DNA of 64,000 nucleotides, taken from positions 62,001 to 126,000 of the forward strand of contig NZ_BBMP01000006.1 of assembly GCF_000755245.1 (NCBI RefSeq), given 5' to 3'. Positions 18,807 to 27,298 of this stretch are shown in pieces. The notes beneath the pieces were generated by a model that worked only from the letters and a program-made list of their open reading frames with translations, made no database searches and was not told the DNA's origin. Each line of letters opens with the position of its first letter. The first letter of the stretch is position 1. Both the position numbers and the translations under genes were made by a program. Source of the DNA: Halococcus sediminicola (GTDB lineage Archaea > Halobacteriota > Halobacteria > Halobacteriales > Halococcaceae).

Positions 18807-18840
18807 CCGGCCCCGTTTGTCCGACTTGAGGGAAAGCACA

Positions 18841-19434
18841 ATGGCAAACAGCAACCGTGTATTAGTCAATCTACAAGTTGACGACGGACAGAGAGAACGA
18901 TGGAAAGTATACGCCGACGACTCGCCCGAACATGACTCACTTTCCCAACTCATTCGGTTCGCCGTCGAACGTGAGATAGGAAGTAGCAACATGACTCAGG
19001 GGAGCGATGGACTCGGCGACGGTGCAAGCGAACAACTCGCCGAACTCCGCGAAGAGAATCGACAACTCCGGGCAAAGATCGATGGACTCGCCGAGAGTGT
19101 AGAACGGATAGACGACAGGCTGGCTGAGCCGAGTGGGGAGATCAGGGAACTCGCGTCTGATATCTTCGAGGTGTTGCCAGAACGTGATTTGGTGGTCGAT
19201 GAGCAAGGTAATCCACGACTGTCTCATGGGTTCGGACTCCCTGACGACCAGAACAAGGTACATGAAGGAACACCCGAAGCCGTCGCCGAGAATATGGGCA
19301 TAGACGACTATCAGGCCCTACGTGCGCTCGATTTGCTTGAGAGAGACATGAGCATGGTCGAGAAGGGTGTTGTGTACGATGACGGTGTGACTCGATACTA
19401 CCTCGATGAAGCTCACTACGAGGAGAACCGATGA
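18841..19434 (+). CDS. Ribbon-helix-helix-like DNA-binding protein with coiled coil
   Basis: 197 residues from the ATG at 18841. The N-terminus RVLVNLQVDDGQRERWKVYA..SLSQLIRFAVEREI has the strand-helix-helix pattern of ribbon-helix-helix proteins. A coiled coil follows (LAELREENRQLRAKIDGL, about 70-100). The C-terminal ~80 residues look like a winged-helix module with GVVYDDGVTRYYL as the wing. The last four bases overlap the integrase start (ATGA), so the two are co-translated. A recombination directionality factor or integrase regulator is the natural inference. Confidence 0.6.
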   Translation: MANSNRVLVNLQVDDGQRERWKVYADDSPEHDSLSQLIRFAVEREIGSSNMTQGSDGLGDGASEQLAELREENRQLRAKIDGLAESVERIDDRLAEPSGEIRELASDIFEVLPERDLVVDEQGNPRLSHGFGLPDDQNKVHEGTPEAVAENMGIDDYQALRALDLLERDMSMVEKGVVYDDGVTRYYLDEAHYEENR

Positions 19435-20408
19435 GTCCAGCGATCACCCAGTACGAACCCTCTCCGTCGGTTGAGGCATTCCTACGGCGAGAAAAAGGTA
19501 TCAATGCAGAACAAACATGGAAAAACCGACGCACAGACCTCAAAGACTTTGAGCAGTGGTGGAGAGAGAACAACGGCGACGATATTATTCATGCTCGGCC
19601 ACTCGACATTGAGCCATTCTTTTTCGAGCGGGCGGACGATGGATACGCTGCGAAAACGATCAAAAGCCGATACAACTCACTGAGCGCGTTCTACCGATAT
19701 CTCTCCCAAAAGCGGGAGCTAATCGAAGAGTCGCCGTTTGAGAGCATGGATCGGAAAGACTACAACCGATTCATGAGCGGCACGAAAAAGTCGGAAATAA
19801 CACGGGATAAAATCTCCTACGTTACGACCGAACAAGCCGAACAGCTTGCCGAGAATGTGGCGAACCCACGACTCAGGAACGAACTCCTAATCAAACTCGC
19901 GTTTCAGACGGGGTTACGAGAGGGCGAACTCGCCTCGATAGAACTCAGTGACATCGACAGGGACGATCGGAGCATCAAGATTCGGGCGGAGAAAACCCAT
20001 GAAAATCGAACAGTGTACTACCAACCCTCCCTCGATATGTTGCTACAGCAGTGGATAAACGGGGGATACCGAGATTCGTATTCGAAAGCGGGCGAATCGC
20101 AATATCTGTTCCTGTCGATCCATGCCCCGAAGCTCGAAAGCGCGAGAGTGAACAAGGTTGTCAAACAAGCCGCCGAGAACGCTGGTATCCAAGAGACGAT
20201 GTACGTGGATATGGCCGGAAACGAACGGAAAAAGATCACATCTCACGCTCTGAGGCACGGCCACGCGGTCGAGAGTCTAAAATCTGGTATCGACGTTCGT
20301 ACCGTTCAGAAACACCTCGGCCACGCAGAACTCGATATGACGATGCGCTACCTTCAATTGATTGAGGACGATGTGAAACAGTCCTACCAACAGTTCGGGA
20401 GTCGGTGA
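19431..20408 (+). CDS. Tyrosine recombinase (integrase) of the element
   Basis: 325 residues. An N-terminal SAM-like core-binding domain occupies about 1-100 and a catalytic domain the rest. Catalytic residues visible: R163 in TGLREGEL, H272 and R275 in SHALRHGHA, H298 in KHLGHAELD and nucleophile Y307 in MTMRYLQL. The gene lies at the left edge of the inserted element beside its attachment site, and is presumably the enzyme that recombined CCCGCCATTGTA. It overlaps the upstream RHH-like gene. Confidence 0.9.
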   Translation: MSPAITQYEPSPSVEAFLRREKGINAEQTWKNRRTDLKDFEQWWRENNGDDIIHARPLDIEPFFFERADDGYAAKTIKSRYNSLSAFYRYLSQKRELIEESPFESMDRKDYNRFMSGTKKSEITRDKISYVTTEQAEQLAENVANPRLRNELLIKLAFQTGLREGELASIELSDIDRDDRSIKIRAEKTHENRTVYYQPSLDMLLQQWINGGYRDSYSKAGESQYLFLSIHAPKLESARVNKVVKQAAENAGIQETMYVDMAGNERKKITSHALRHGHAVESLKSGIDVRTVQKHLGHAELDMTMRYLQLIEDDVKQSYQQFGSR

Positions 20409-20925
20409 ACCACACTCCCCACCCTCAGAAGCCCGCTACGCCGTTTCACCCCCAATGCATCCCTTACCACTCAAAGAACATCCGCACCTCATACGGGACG
20501 AACTGTGGCCTCCTACGCGACCCTACGATGGACTGTGACGACAGGGCTTTGAGTAGAATCCGGATTGAACCGCAATTCTACTCGGTATATAGATACACCT
20601 CCTCTGGGAGGGTACAGATTTATATATTTGTAGAACCTATCTACACGCTAATGGGTCGATGGCTCAGAACTTGGTTAGCGGCGGCAGAGTCAGAGACGTG
20701 TCTATCCTATGTAGTCGAGCAGATCACACAGACGGCTCTCTCATTTCTTTTCTTGATGGTGAGGGAAAACGCACAGAGCGACTTTAGGTGTTGGACGCAC
20801 CGTGAAGGCGGAATATTGCAGTGTTGCAGGTTGGGATATGGGTCAACCAGCTAACTCTACGCTGCCGAAGGATATTAACCTTTCGGTTAGATTCATGTCC
20901 CATCTGCATACGTTATTTGTAACAG
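20409..20925. other. Intergenic region with operator-like inverted repeat
   Basis: 517 bases between integrase and replication gene. Codon usage of the open frames here is poor and none resembles a protein. TAACC (20876-20880), TTTC, GGTTA (20885-20889) forms a short inverted repeat about 40 bases before the replication-gene start, a reasonable place for an operator. An AT-rich stretch near 20,585-20,635 (TATATAGATACAC, TTTATATATTTG) could be a promoter or an origin-unwinding element. Confidence 0.4.
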
Positions 20926-22698
20926 ATGGAAAACTCACTATCTACGAGCGGACAGTATAGCAGCGCGACGATAGACGATACCCCTGAAATCAACTCAGGA
21001 ACCTCCCCGCACACGCTGGCACGGTGGAATCAGTTTACCGGCTGGAAGTATAACGGGGACAAAAAACAACCAGCAGCCTACTACAATGGCGTTCCCAATG
21101 AAGTTCGGCATTCATGGTCCGATCCACGAATGTGGACTGACTTCGAGAAAGCCCAATGGCACGGTGAGAACGTCGATAATCTCGACGGGTTTGGGTTCGT
21201 AATTCAGAGCGAGGATAGGCCCTACAACTCAAACCCGGACCCATTCACCCTACTCGACTTCGACAACGCTCGAAACCCGGATACGAAAGAAATCCACCCA
21301 TACGTTCTCGACTTCATTCGGAGAGCGAACAGTTACGCCGACGTTTCGGTTTCGATGAGTGGAGTTCACTTACTCGTTATCGGGAGGCTTCCCGACGATC
21401 TCTCGCTGATCATTATGCCCCTACCAGAGCACCCGGACTTCCCCGATGCTCAAATCGAGGTGTACGATGGAGGACGCTTCATGGCTATATCAGGCAACCA
21501 CATCGTCGGAACACCGCTTGAAATCAATGAGGGGCAGGAGCTTATCGATGAAGTAGCTCAGGACTTTCGGGAGTGGAGGAACGATACAGAGAGCGTCACA
21601 AACGACGAGAGAGCGCCCATCAAAGCGCGACAGTACGATGAGAGGGAGATACCCAATGAACGTCCGAAGTGCTACCAGCTTAGTCTCATGGCCCGACAGA
21701 ACCCACCCAGTGAAGGGGGGAGACACGAGATAAACAAACTCACCGCGATTGCTGGGATAGCTGCTGGCTATGGATACGACCAAATCATGGCCGACTTCGA
21801 GGAGTATGCCCCACCTCAAGGATTCCATGAAGAGGAAACCAGCAAACACCTCAAGGGAATGCTCGGGGAGGGAATGAAGCGGCCGAACACGGAAACGCTG
21901 TTCGGCTCTGGTATCCTCCCCACCAACTACTGTCCCTGTCCAAATCACTTCGGAGGGGCTGATATCGATGTTGCCCCCTTCCCGGTCGAAGAGGTGGATG
22001 ACGCATGGCAAATCGAGAACGAACTGGGTATGCCATTAGAAGAGGTGTGCCACGTCTCTGAGCGATTGAGGCGCACACTCGGCGATGGAGTCTTTACCCA
22101 ATACGATACGGAATATCAGCAGGATATGGCTGCTGTGCGCTCTCTGCTGTACTACCGCTTTGAAGAACAGGCGATCATGAATATCCTCTGGAACCTTCGA
22201 CAGTGGGAGGATACTACCCCGGAATATCTCACCCGGACAATCGTCAAGACCACTATCCCGTTCCCAATCGATAAGCAACTTCTTAGGGGATTGCACACAG
22301 ATACGATGGAGAACGTCGAGAACCCCAGTAAGAAGGACAGACCGTCGGTGAGTGTCGAAACCCTCCGACAAGTCAAGAACGCGCTCAAGTACAGCGAGGG
22401 AGAGATAACGACGACCGATATCGTTGATAGTTGCTGGGTGAAGTGGGACGATGCAAAGAAAAGCTCTGTTCAACGCCGAGTCCGGTGGGCTATCAGCATC
22501 CTAATCGAGGCTGGATACGTTACCAAGCATGGAGCAGGTAGGTGGACCCACTACGAAACCAGCGAAGAGATACAGGATCTCGCACTCCCCGGCGAACACG
22601 ACTGGGAGATGGCTACTACCGAACTCATGGAGGAGTACGGAACAGAACAAATCACCGCCGAGAATCAAATCGGAGAAATAGAAGTAGAACGCTTCTAA
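20926..22698 (+). CDS. Primase-polymerase-like replication protein
   Basis: 590 residues. The N-terminal ~220 residues show archaeo-eukaryotic primase-type motifs: GFGFVI..., the metal-binding DxD pair in LLDFDN (D111, D113), SGVH (145-148) and IEVYDGGRFMAISG (177-190). Residues about 260-325 (GRHEINKLTAIAGIAAGYGYDQI...HLKGMLGEG) look like a PriCT-type linker. The C-terminal ~100 residues (TTDIVDSCWVKWDDAKKSSVQRRVRWAIS) form a probable winged helix. No helicase P-loop is seen. Such proteins initiate replication of plasmids and small viruses. It is the only replication gene visible in the element. Confidence 0.65.
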   Translation: MENSLSTSGQYSSATIDDTPEINSGTSPHTLARWNQFTGWKYNGDKKQPAAYYNGVPNEVRHSWSDPRMWTDFEKAQWHGENVDNLDGFGFVIQSEDRPYNSNPDPFTLLDFDNARNPDTKEIHPYVLDFIRRANSYADVSVSMSGVHLLVIGRLPDDLSLIIMPLPEHPDFPDAQIEVYDGGRFMAISGNHIVGTPLEINEGQELIDEVAQDFREWRNDTESVTNDERAPIKARQYDEREIPNERPKCYQLSLMARQNPPSEGGRHEINKLTAIAGIAAGYGYDQIMADFEEYAPPQGFHEEETSKHLKGMLGEGMKRPNTETLFGSGILPTNYCPCPNHFGGADIDVAPFPVEEVDDAWQIENELGMPLEEVCHVSERLRRTLGDGVFTQYDTEYQQDMAAVRSLLYYRFEEQAIMNILWNLRQWEDTTPEYLTRTIVKTTIPFPIDKQLLRGLHTDTMENVENPSKKDRPSVSVETLRQVKNALKYSEGEITTTDIVDSCWVKWDDAKKSSVQRRVRWAISILIEAGYVTKHGAGRWTHYETSEEIQDLALPGEHDWEMATTELMEEYGTEQITAENQIGEIEVERF

Positions 22699-22782
22699 CT
22701 CCGATTCTCTACCGGATAATAGTACTACGGTAATGGGTGGGGTAGGTTACTCGACTTCCTTCCCCTCCGTTCGCCACTCGAT

Positions 22783-23628
22783 CTACTCAGACTCTCGCTG
22801 TTCGTCTCGAAGCTTGATGGTATCAGAATCTTTGTCGAAATCGACTATGCCACAATCCGACAGTATATCCATTTCGATGCGGATCATGGCTGGTTTTTTA
22901 TTTGAAAGTCTCGATAATTGGTCAACAGAAAGATTTCCAAAGCGCTCTATGCGGTTCAGATATTGCTTTCTCTGATATGAATCAAGAATGGCAGGTAGTT
23001 GACGACGAATGCTTGTGGCAACACCTTCGATATCGCTAATATCGTCGCTCATTGAGGAGATTTCTTCTGTGATTTTTTCCTCGTACGATTCTTCTACCCA
23101 CTCATACGAGTCCTTGCCTCTCCCCCAAATCGACTCCTCAATGTCTATACTCTCATTGAAATTATGGTTTATGTCAAATATATCCGCACAGTTTGCCTCG
23201 AAATTGAGCACCCATCCGTCATCTGGAAGAACTTCTTCAAGTCTATTAATTCCCGACATAGGAACATCATCTTCCGTCGTGATTATGAATCGGTGTTTTT
23301 CTCCGGGTGGTATCAGTGGAATATTCCATGTTCGCTTCTTGTCTTCGTTACTGAGCATCCATTCGGCGCTCACATTGTGGGCAGCACCGTTGCCAGTGTT
23401 TTGGATAGCGAAAAAGTATTCGGCGAAATTGGGGTGCTCAATAGTCGGCTTCAAGTATGGCTTAGACATTGAGCTTGTCTGCGCCTTCATCGCATCAATC
23501 TGATTACTGGTAGCTTCACTTTGACGATGGGTATAATAGGTATATACGACAGTTGCAATCAGGAGTCCAAGTGCAAAGATCGCTTGCGCTGCTGAAGCAA
23601 GGAGTTGCAGTTGATCGTTTGTCACCAT
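22783..23628 (-). CDS. Membrane-anchored protein, unknown
   Basis: 281 residues. An N-terminal transmembrane helix (residues 10-30, LASAAQAIFALGLLIATVVYTYY) is followed by a coiled linker (SEATSNQIDAMKAQT). A beta-sandwich-like domain comes next (YFFAIQNTGNGAAHNVSAEW, typical of a NEW-like fold). The cytoplasmic end, about 205-281, has the look of a winged helix (LSVDQLSRLSNKKPAMIRIEMDILSDCGIV). I do not recognise a named family. It reads opposite to the replication gene and its coding sequence is AT-rich. A sensor or superinfection-exclusion role would be speculation. Confidence 0.5.
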   Translation of the reverse strand: MVTNDQLQLLASAAQAIFALGLLIATVVYTYYTHRQSEATSNQIDAMKAQTSSMSKPYLKPTIEHPNFAEYFFAIQNTGNGAAHNVSAEWMLSNEDKKRTWNIPLIPPGEKHRFIITTEDDVPMSGINRLEEVLPDDGWVLNFEANCADIFDINHNFNESIDIEESIWGRGKDSYEWVEESYEEKITEEISSMSDDISDIEGVATSIRRQLPAILDSYQRKQYLNRIERFGNLSVDQLSRLSNKKPAMIRIEMDILSDCGIVDFDKDSDTIKLRDEQRESE

Positions 23629-24164
23629 ACTATTAGGATTTAATCAGCACAAAAAATATCTGGTGGTTCAACCCTCTTGTAGTGGCATCTGGCCTACGAC
23701 CGATGTGTGAGCGAGGGGTACTTCGCATATCTCGCTCGTAATCAGAGCAGAAATCCCGGACCACTCAGTCATTAGACCTCCTACTGATTCACCCCTATCG
23801 TCTCAATCACCCTTCACTATTCCAATCCCACTGAATATTACTGCTACTTATATCCATTACCAACACTCATACTACCCGCTCACAAAGAAATCCCCCCCCC
23901 CCCTACCTCTCGTATCAAAATCGAGAGCAGTCCACACCAGTCAAAGAACTATAACAAGTGTAATGGCATCGAACCCAACTATACTTGCCTCGGAGAGCCG
24001 TAACATCCCCACGAAGGTTGCTGTTCGGGAATAGTCTGTCATGGTTCGTCATGTCTTTTATATACTCATGTCATTCTCCTCAATAGAAGCTACGAGTTCA
24101 TGGGAGGTCTCTTTCATGTTAGTACTGGCTATGTTTATTACAAACAGTCACGTAGTACTATGAT
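23629..24164. other. Non-coding stretch with a C12 homopolymer
   Basis: 536 bases with no convincing gene. It contains a run of twelve C (23892-23903) in AT-rich, pyrimidine-rich surroundings. At 24134-24140 the box TTTATTA lies about 28 bases before the start of the next gene. Confidence 0.4.
24134..24140 (+). promoter_or_regulatory. TATA-like box of the DUF4177-like gene
   Basis: TTTATTA centred 28 bases before the ATG at 24165, consistent with leaderless transcription. Confidence 0.4.
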
Positions 24165-24413
24165 ATGGGACTACTCAGTAGCGACAACAACGAAGACGAG
24201 GATAAACCTGCATTCGACCCGCTCGCTGGAGAACATGAGCAGCGCTATGAATATGCAAGCGTTGCATGGCAGACCGGTGTTCGGAAGTCGAAACAGTCGC
24301 CCGATAAGGTGCTAAATGAGTATGCCGCAAACGGCTGGCAACTCGTCGAGCGTATCACGAACAATGGCCACACGCAGCGGCTCATCTTCGAGCGGCCTGT
24401 CGAGCAGTCCTAA
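24165..24413 (+). CDS. DUF4177-like small protein
   Basis: 82 residues. After an acidic N-terminus, YEYASVAWQTG...VLNEYAANGWQLVERITNNGHTQRLIFERP follows the DUF4177 pattern: two strands, a helix with the invariant GWxLV, and a final strand ending in a basic residue and Pro. Function of the family is unknown. It appears monocistronic inside the element. Confidence 0.6.
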   Translation: MGLLSSDNNEDEDKPAFDPLAGEHEQRYEYASVAWQTGVRKSKQSPDKVLNEYAANGWQLVERITNNGHTQRLIFERPVEQS

Positions 24414-24797
24414 TCAGTCTCTTCTTCCATTTATGAAACTTGGGCCACGGCTTCTCACCGCTCATGTTCCTCTTTTTCGCGGCTTTATACTGTGATTTTT
24501 ACGAACTGAATTGTGGCAACGCTCGATGTATCAGATTCAGATAAAGAAGAATCCCCGATGAAACTGTTTTGGCAATCGCTATATGAGAGTCGAATTTGGC
24601 AATAAATTATGGACCGTTATATTTGCTATCGCTCAGTAAAAACGTGGCTCTCCTATATTCTTCAATTATTCCTCGAAGTCCTGTGTGCCTTCTCACGACG
24701 TTTCGAGGGTGATAGGTGGTAGACTACACAATTCCAATCAAGAGCGCTCTACGGCTAATCTCAGGCCGTATACGAGGTTGTGAGACGTGTTCTGTTC
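24414..24797. other. Non-coding stretch
   Basis: 384 AT-rich bases between the DUF4177-like gene and the convergent zinc-ribbon gene. I see no gene, repeat or clear terminator apart from scattered T-runs after 24413. Confidence 0.35.
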
Positions 24798-24980
24798 TTA
24801 GTCGTCGGCCGCTTCCGGCTGATCCTCGGATTCGTCCATTTCGAGTATATCGAAGTCCTCGCATCCACAGTCCGGGCATTCGGTTACTCCCATCAAGAAT
24901 TGATCCTCATCGCCATCCACCTTCGCTGTCGTGACGCTCTCACACTCGACACATCTGGCTGCTTCTTTTTCGTATGCCAT
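24798..24980 (-). CDS. Zinc-ribbon microprotein
   Basis: 60 residues from the ATG at 24980 (MAYEKEAARCVECESV). Two cysteine pairs, CVEC and CPDCGC, spaced about 28 residues, suggest a rubredoxin-like zinc ribbon. The tail is strongly acidic (EMDESEDQPEAADD). Such proteins are common in haloarchaea and often have regulatory or RNA/DNA-binding roles. An ATG six codons upstream is possible but less likely. Confidence 0.6.
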   Translation of the reverse strand: MAYEKEAARCVECESVTTAKVDGDEDQFLMGVTECPDCGCEDFDILEMDESEDQPEAADD

Positions 24981-25510
24981 CGGTGCTTTCCCCACCACCC
25001 AGATACCAGTATTCGATAGTAGCTTTTGCGATTCTTCGTTTCAAGAACGATTTTTCTGGTATATTGGATTCTTGTATAATTTTTCAGATTGGAATTTCGA
25101 GGGAGGATCTAAAAATCGGGAATGCTGAGTATAATATTGACTCACGGACTCTGGCCCATCTGCCCGTATATGAGCGCCCTTTGCTTCACTGCTCGCCGAA
25201 GAGGGGGAGGGGGAGGGGGAAAGACGACGTGGGACTTGTCGAGTAAGCCTATCTGATTGACGCGAGTCCATCGTTCGCCACTATCCTCTGGCCCAATCAC
25301 ATCAATCATCAATCGTAATCCAAATCCCAAACACCGCTTACAAGCAATCTCTCTTTACAATTCACCACTTTAACCTCAATTCATTTCTACTTCTTTTCTC
25401 CTATACAATTCTCCTCTTCTTTGGGTGTAACAACCAGCCATCAACAGCATATCATTACCAGCACTACCAATTACAGCACCATCAACTACTACCAATAACA
25501 GCACTACCAG
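24981..25510. other. Non-coding stretch with G-tracts and low-complexity repeats
   Basis: 530 bases without a convincing gene. GGGGG-A-GGGGG-A-GGGGG lies at 25203-25219, followed nearby by a GGG: a potential four-stranded (G-quadruplex) motif. At about 25,430-25,516 the sequence is a degenerate run of CAACTACCA/ACAGCACTACCA-type units. Confidence 0.4.
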
Positions 25511-25900
25511 CTACAGGTATGGATCTACCTTCTCATCGTAGCAACTCTGTAGTACGCACTCAGCCAGATTCAGGATGTCATCGAACGATTGGCCTATGTA
25601 GTCTGAGTGTCTCTGTTCTCCCTCACAGCTACAGTGAAAGATGGCTTCATCGTGGTTGTGCTGTTCAATCGCTCTCACTAAGGCACACGCTCGATTACCA
25701 GCAGAGCATCGCCCTTCGCCGAAGCCAAACCAATTAGTTTCGAGTTGGGCGGTGACTGTCCCATCGCCGTAGATGAACCGGATGTCTGTAGTTTCTTCGC
25801 ACCCACTACCCCGAACAGCATCATGAATAAGGTAGTAGATATTCGAGACCGTACCCATCGCGTTCGATTCTGACTGTTGTAGTTCTGACCGTGTACTCAT
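25511..25900 (-). CDS. Hypothetical protein, coupled to the SWIM gene
   Basis: 129 residues from the ATG at 25900 (MSTRSELQQSES). The frame is open back to a TTG at 25951 directly after the upstream stop, so coupling with the SWIM gene is possible. The core contains IRFIYGDGTVTAQLETNWFGFGEGRCSAGNRAC and several cysteines and histidines (HCSCEGEQRHSDY) that might bind metal. No family is recognised. Confidence 0.45.
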   Translation of the reverse strand: MSTRSELQQSESNAMGTVSNIYYLIHDAVRGSGCEETTDIRFIYGDGTVTAQLETNWFGFGEGRCSAGNRACALVRAIEQHNHDEAIFHCSCEGEQRHSDYIGQSFDDILNLAECVLQSCYDEKVDPYL

Positions 25901-25951
25901 TTGGTTAGCGTCCTTACGTTTCGAATGGTAATAACTCACTATGTCTCTCAA

Positions 25952-26428
25952 TTACAGCGGTGTCTCGTCTGTCTCCCCCCTTCGCTCACACTCAGTCGAA
26001 CAGAACTCATCGGGAGTGAGCTTACTACACGCCGGACAGGGTGAGAGATCCACGACTCCTACATCGTCCTCAGAGACGTGTTTGGGGTCTTCCGGGAGTC
26101 TGAATCGGTCGTCAATGTTGTGTCCGCCGTCAGTAGCCACCTGTGCCTTCGAGAGAGCAGAGGCAGAGGATAGGATGATGGGTCTATTCTCGACGGCGAC
26201 TTGATGTTTGCAGTGAGCGCCTCGACGGGTAGCGTGCGGGCATGAGCATCCAGTTGCTTCGCTGTTCTCGACACGGACAGAGTAGACGTGGCCGGGTTCG
26301 TTGTAGTTCTTGTTCTCGACATTGACGTATCCGTTTGCACAGATAGTCATACCGTAGTTCTCTCCCTCCCATCGGGCGCGCTGTTCATCGACCGTAACGG
26401 TTTCATCCACCGGGGTGTTGTGGGTCAT
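25952..26428 (-). CDS. SWIM zinc-finger protein
   Basis: 158 residues. The SWIM signature CxCx(9)CxH is clear: C61, C63, C73, H75 in GCSCPHATRRGAHCKH. A second possible zinc site near the C-terminus reads CPAC...EFCSTECERR. Haloarchaeal SWIM proteins are frequent on plasmids and viruses; some relatives associate with recombinases. The exact role here is unknown. It is upstream of, and probably co-transcribed with, 25511-25900. Confidence 0.75.
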   Translation of the reverse strand: MTHNTPVDETVTVDEQRARWEGENYGMTICANGYVNVENKNYNEPGHVYSVRVENSEATGCSCPHATRRGAHCKHQVAVENRPIILSSASALSKAQVATDGGHNIDDRFRLPEDPKHVSEDDVGVVDLSPCPACSKLTPDEFCSTECERRGETDETPL

Positions 26429-26590
26429 TTGCTGTCTTTCCGGGCAGCACTGGTTTGGGGTGTTATCGCACCCCGAACCGTTCCTTTCGAGAACAGTCCT
26501 TTCCCAGTGCCTACTTCACACTCAGAGGGCCGTCAGCATAAGTCTTCCTACTATCGCAAGGGTTTCACCGCAAGGTTACTGTCGTAATGG

Positions 26591-26597
26591 TTTTAAA
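26591..26597 (+). promoter_or_regulatory. TATA-like box of the winged-helix regulator
   Basis: TTTTAAA centred 28 bases before the ATG at 26622, consistent with a leaderless transcript. Confidence 0.45.
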
Positions 26598-26621
26598 GAA
26601 GCATGACATAGAGAGCTTGCT

Positions 26622-27254
26622 ATGACGGAATTAGCAACCAACAAGACGGATAGGCGGATCGCCGAAGAGCTACAGAAAGGACGAAACCTCCCCTCAAATC
26701 TCGCTAAGGATTTGGGACTCACCCGACAGTACGTGCAAGATCGGATGAAGCGACTTCGAGAGCATGGCGTCGTCACGAATATCGGGAATGGACTGTACGA
26801 ATTGAACGATGAATGGAGAGCATACTTCGCGTCTCTCGAAGAGCCGCCGGCAGACTTTCCTATTGGGGGAGTTGTTGATGAGAGGCTGGCTATCCACGAT
26901 ACTACCCACGACCACGGTGCTAACGCATTCCTGATTGTCGGAACTCCCGAACAGACATACGGCGAGTGGTGTAAGGCTCATGGTACGGAACCCGGCGGAA
27001 AGTGGACTTTTGAGACAGAGAACATTCCGGGCGATAAGACTGAGATTCCGGTCGTAGAAGTAACTCAAAACAAGCTAATAGGCGAAGAGGGTGAAGGGAT
27101 GCTAACAGTCTATGGTCTCTTCCGTCAACTTGTCGATGATGGGATGAGTGTTGAAGAAGCCGCTGGGGACGCCATGAGAGACGGGGGGATTATCGGTGTT
27201 CCGGCAAGTGACATAGAGCTATACAAGGAACCACCTTCCGAGAACAATGATTAG
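26622..27254 (+). CDS. Winged-helix regulator (phiH1-repressor-like N-terminus)
   Basis: 210 residues. Residues 9-60, DRRIAEELQKGRNLPSNLA, then LTRQYVQDRMKRLREHGVV and IGNGLYEL, are a winged helix-turn-helix of the type found in phage phiH1-repressor-like haloarchaeal regulators. The C-terminal ~140 residues (VDERLAIHDTTHDHGAN..., VVEVTQNKLIGEEGEG) are unrecognised and may be a ligand or dimerisation domain. It lies immediately before the tandem hairpin array, which could be its binding region or an RNA it regulates (inference). Confidence 0.6.
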   Translation: MTELATNKTDRRIAEELQKGRNLPSNLAKDLGLTRQYVQDRMKRLREHGVVTNIGNGLYELNDEWRAYFASLEEPPADFPIGGVVDERLAIHDTTHDHGANAFLIVGTPEQTYGEWCKAHGTEPGGKWTFETENIPGDKTEIPVVEVTQNKLIGEEGEGMLTVYGLFRQLVDDGMSVEEAAGDAMRDGGIIGVPASDIELYKEPPSENND

Positions 27255-27298
27255 ACTCCTCTCCGCGCTCTTCGTGAGGTTCGTTCTGGGTATCGGCA

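Noticed and set aside
20405-20854. 149-residue ORF after the integrase
   Set aside because: Composition and the lack of any domain-like pattern suggest non-coding sequence with promoter-like AT stretches.
25142-25330. 62-residue minus-strand ORF with a polyproline run
   Set aside because: The prolines come only from the GGGGGA tracts; nothing else looks like protein.
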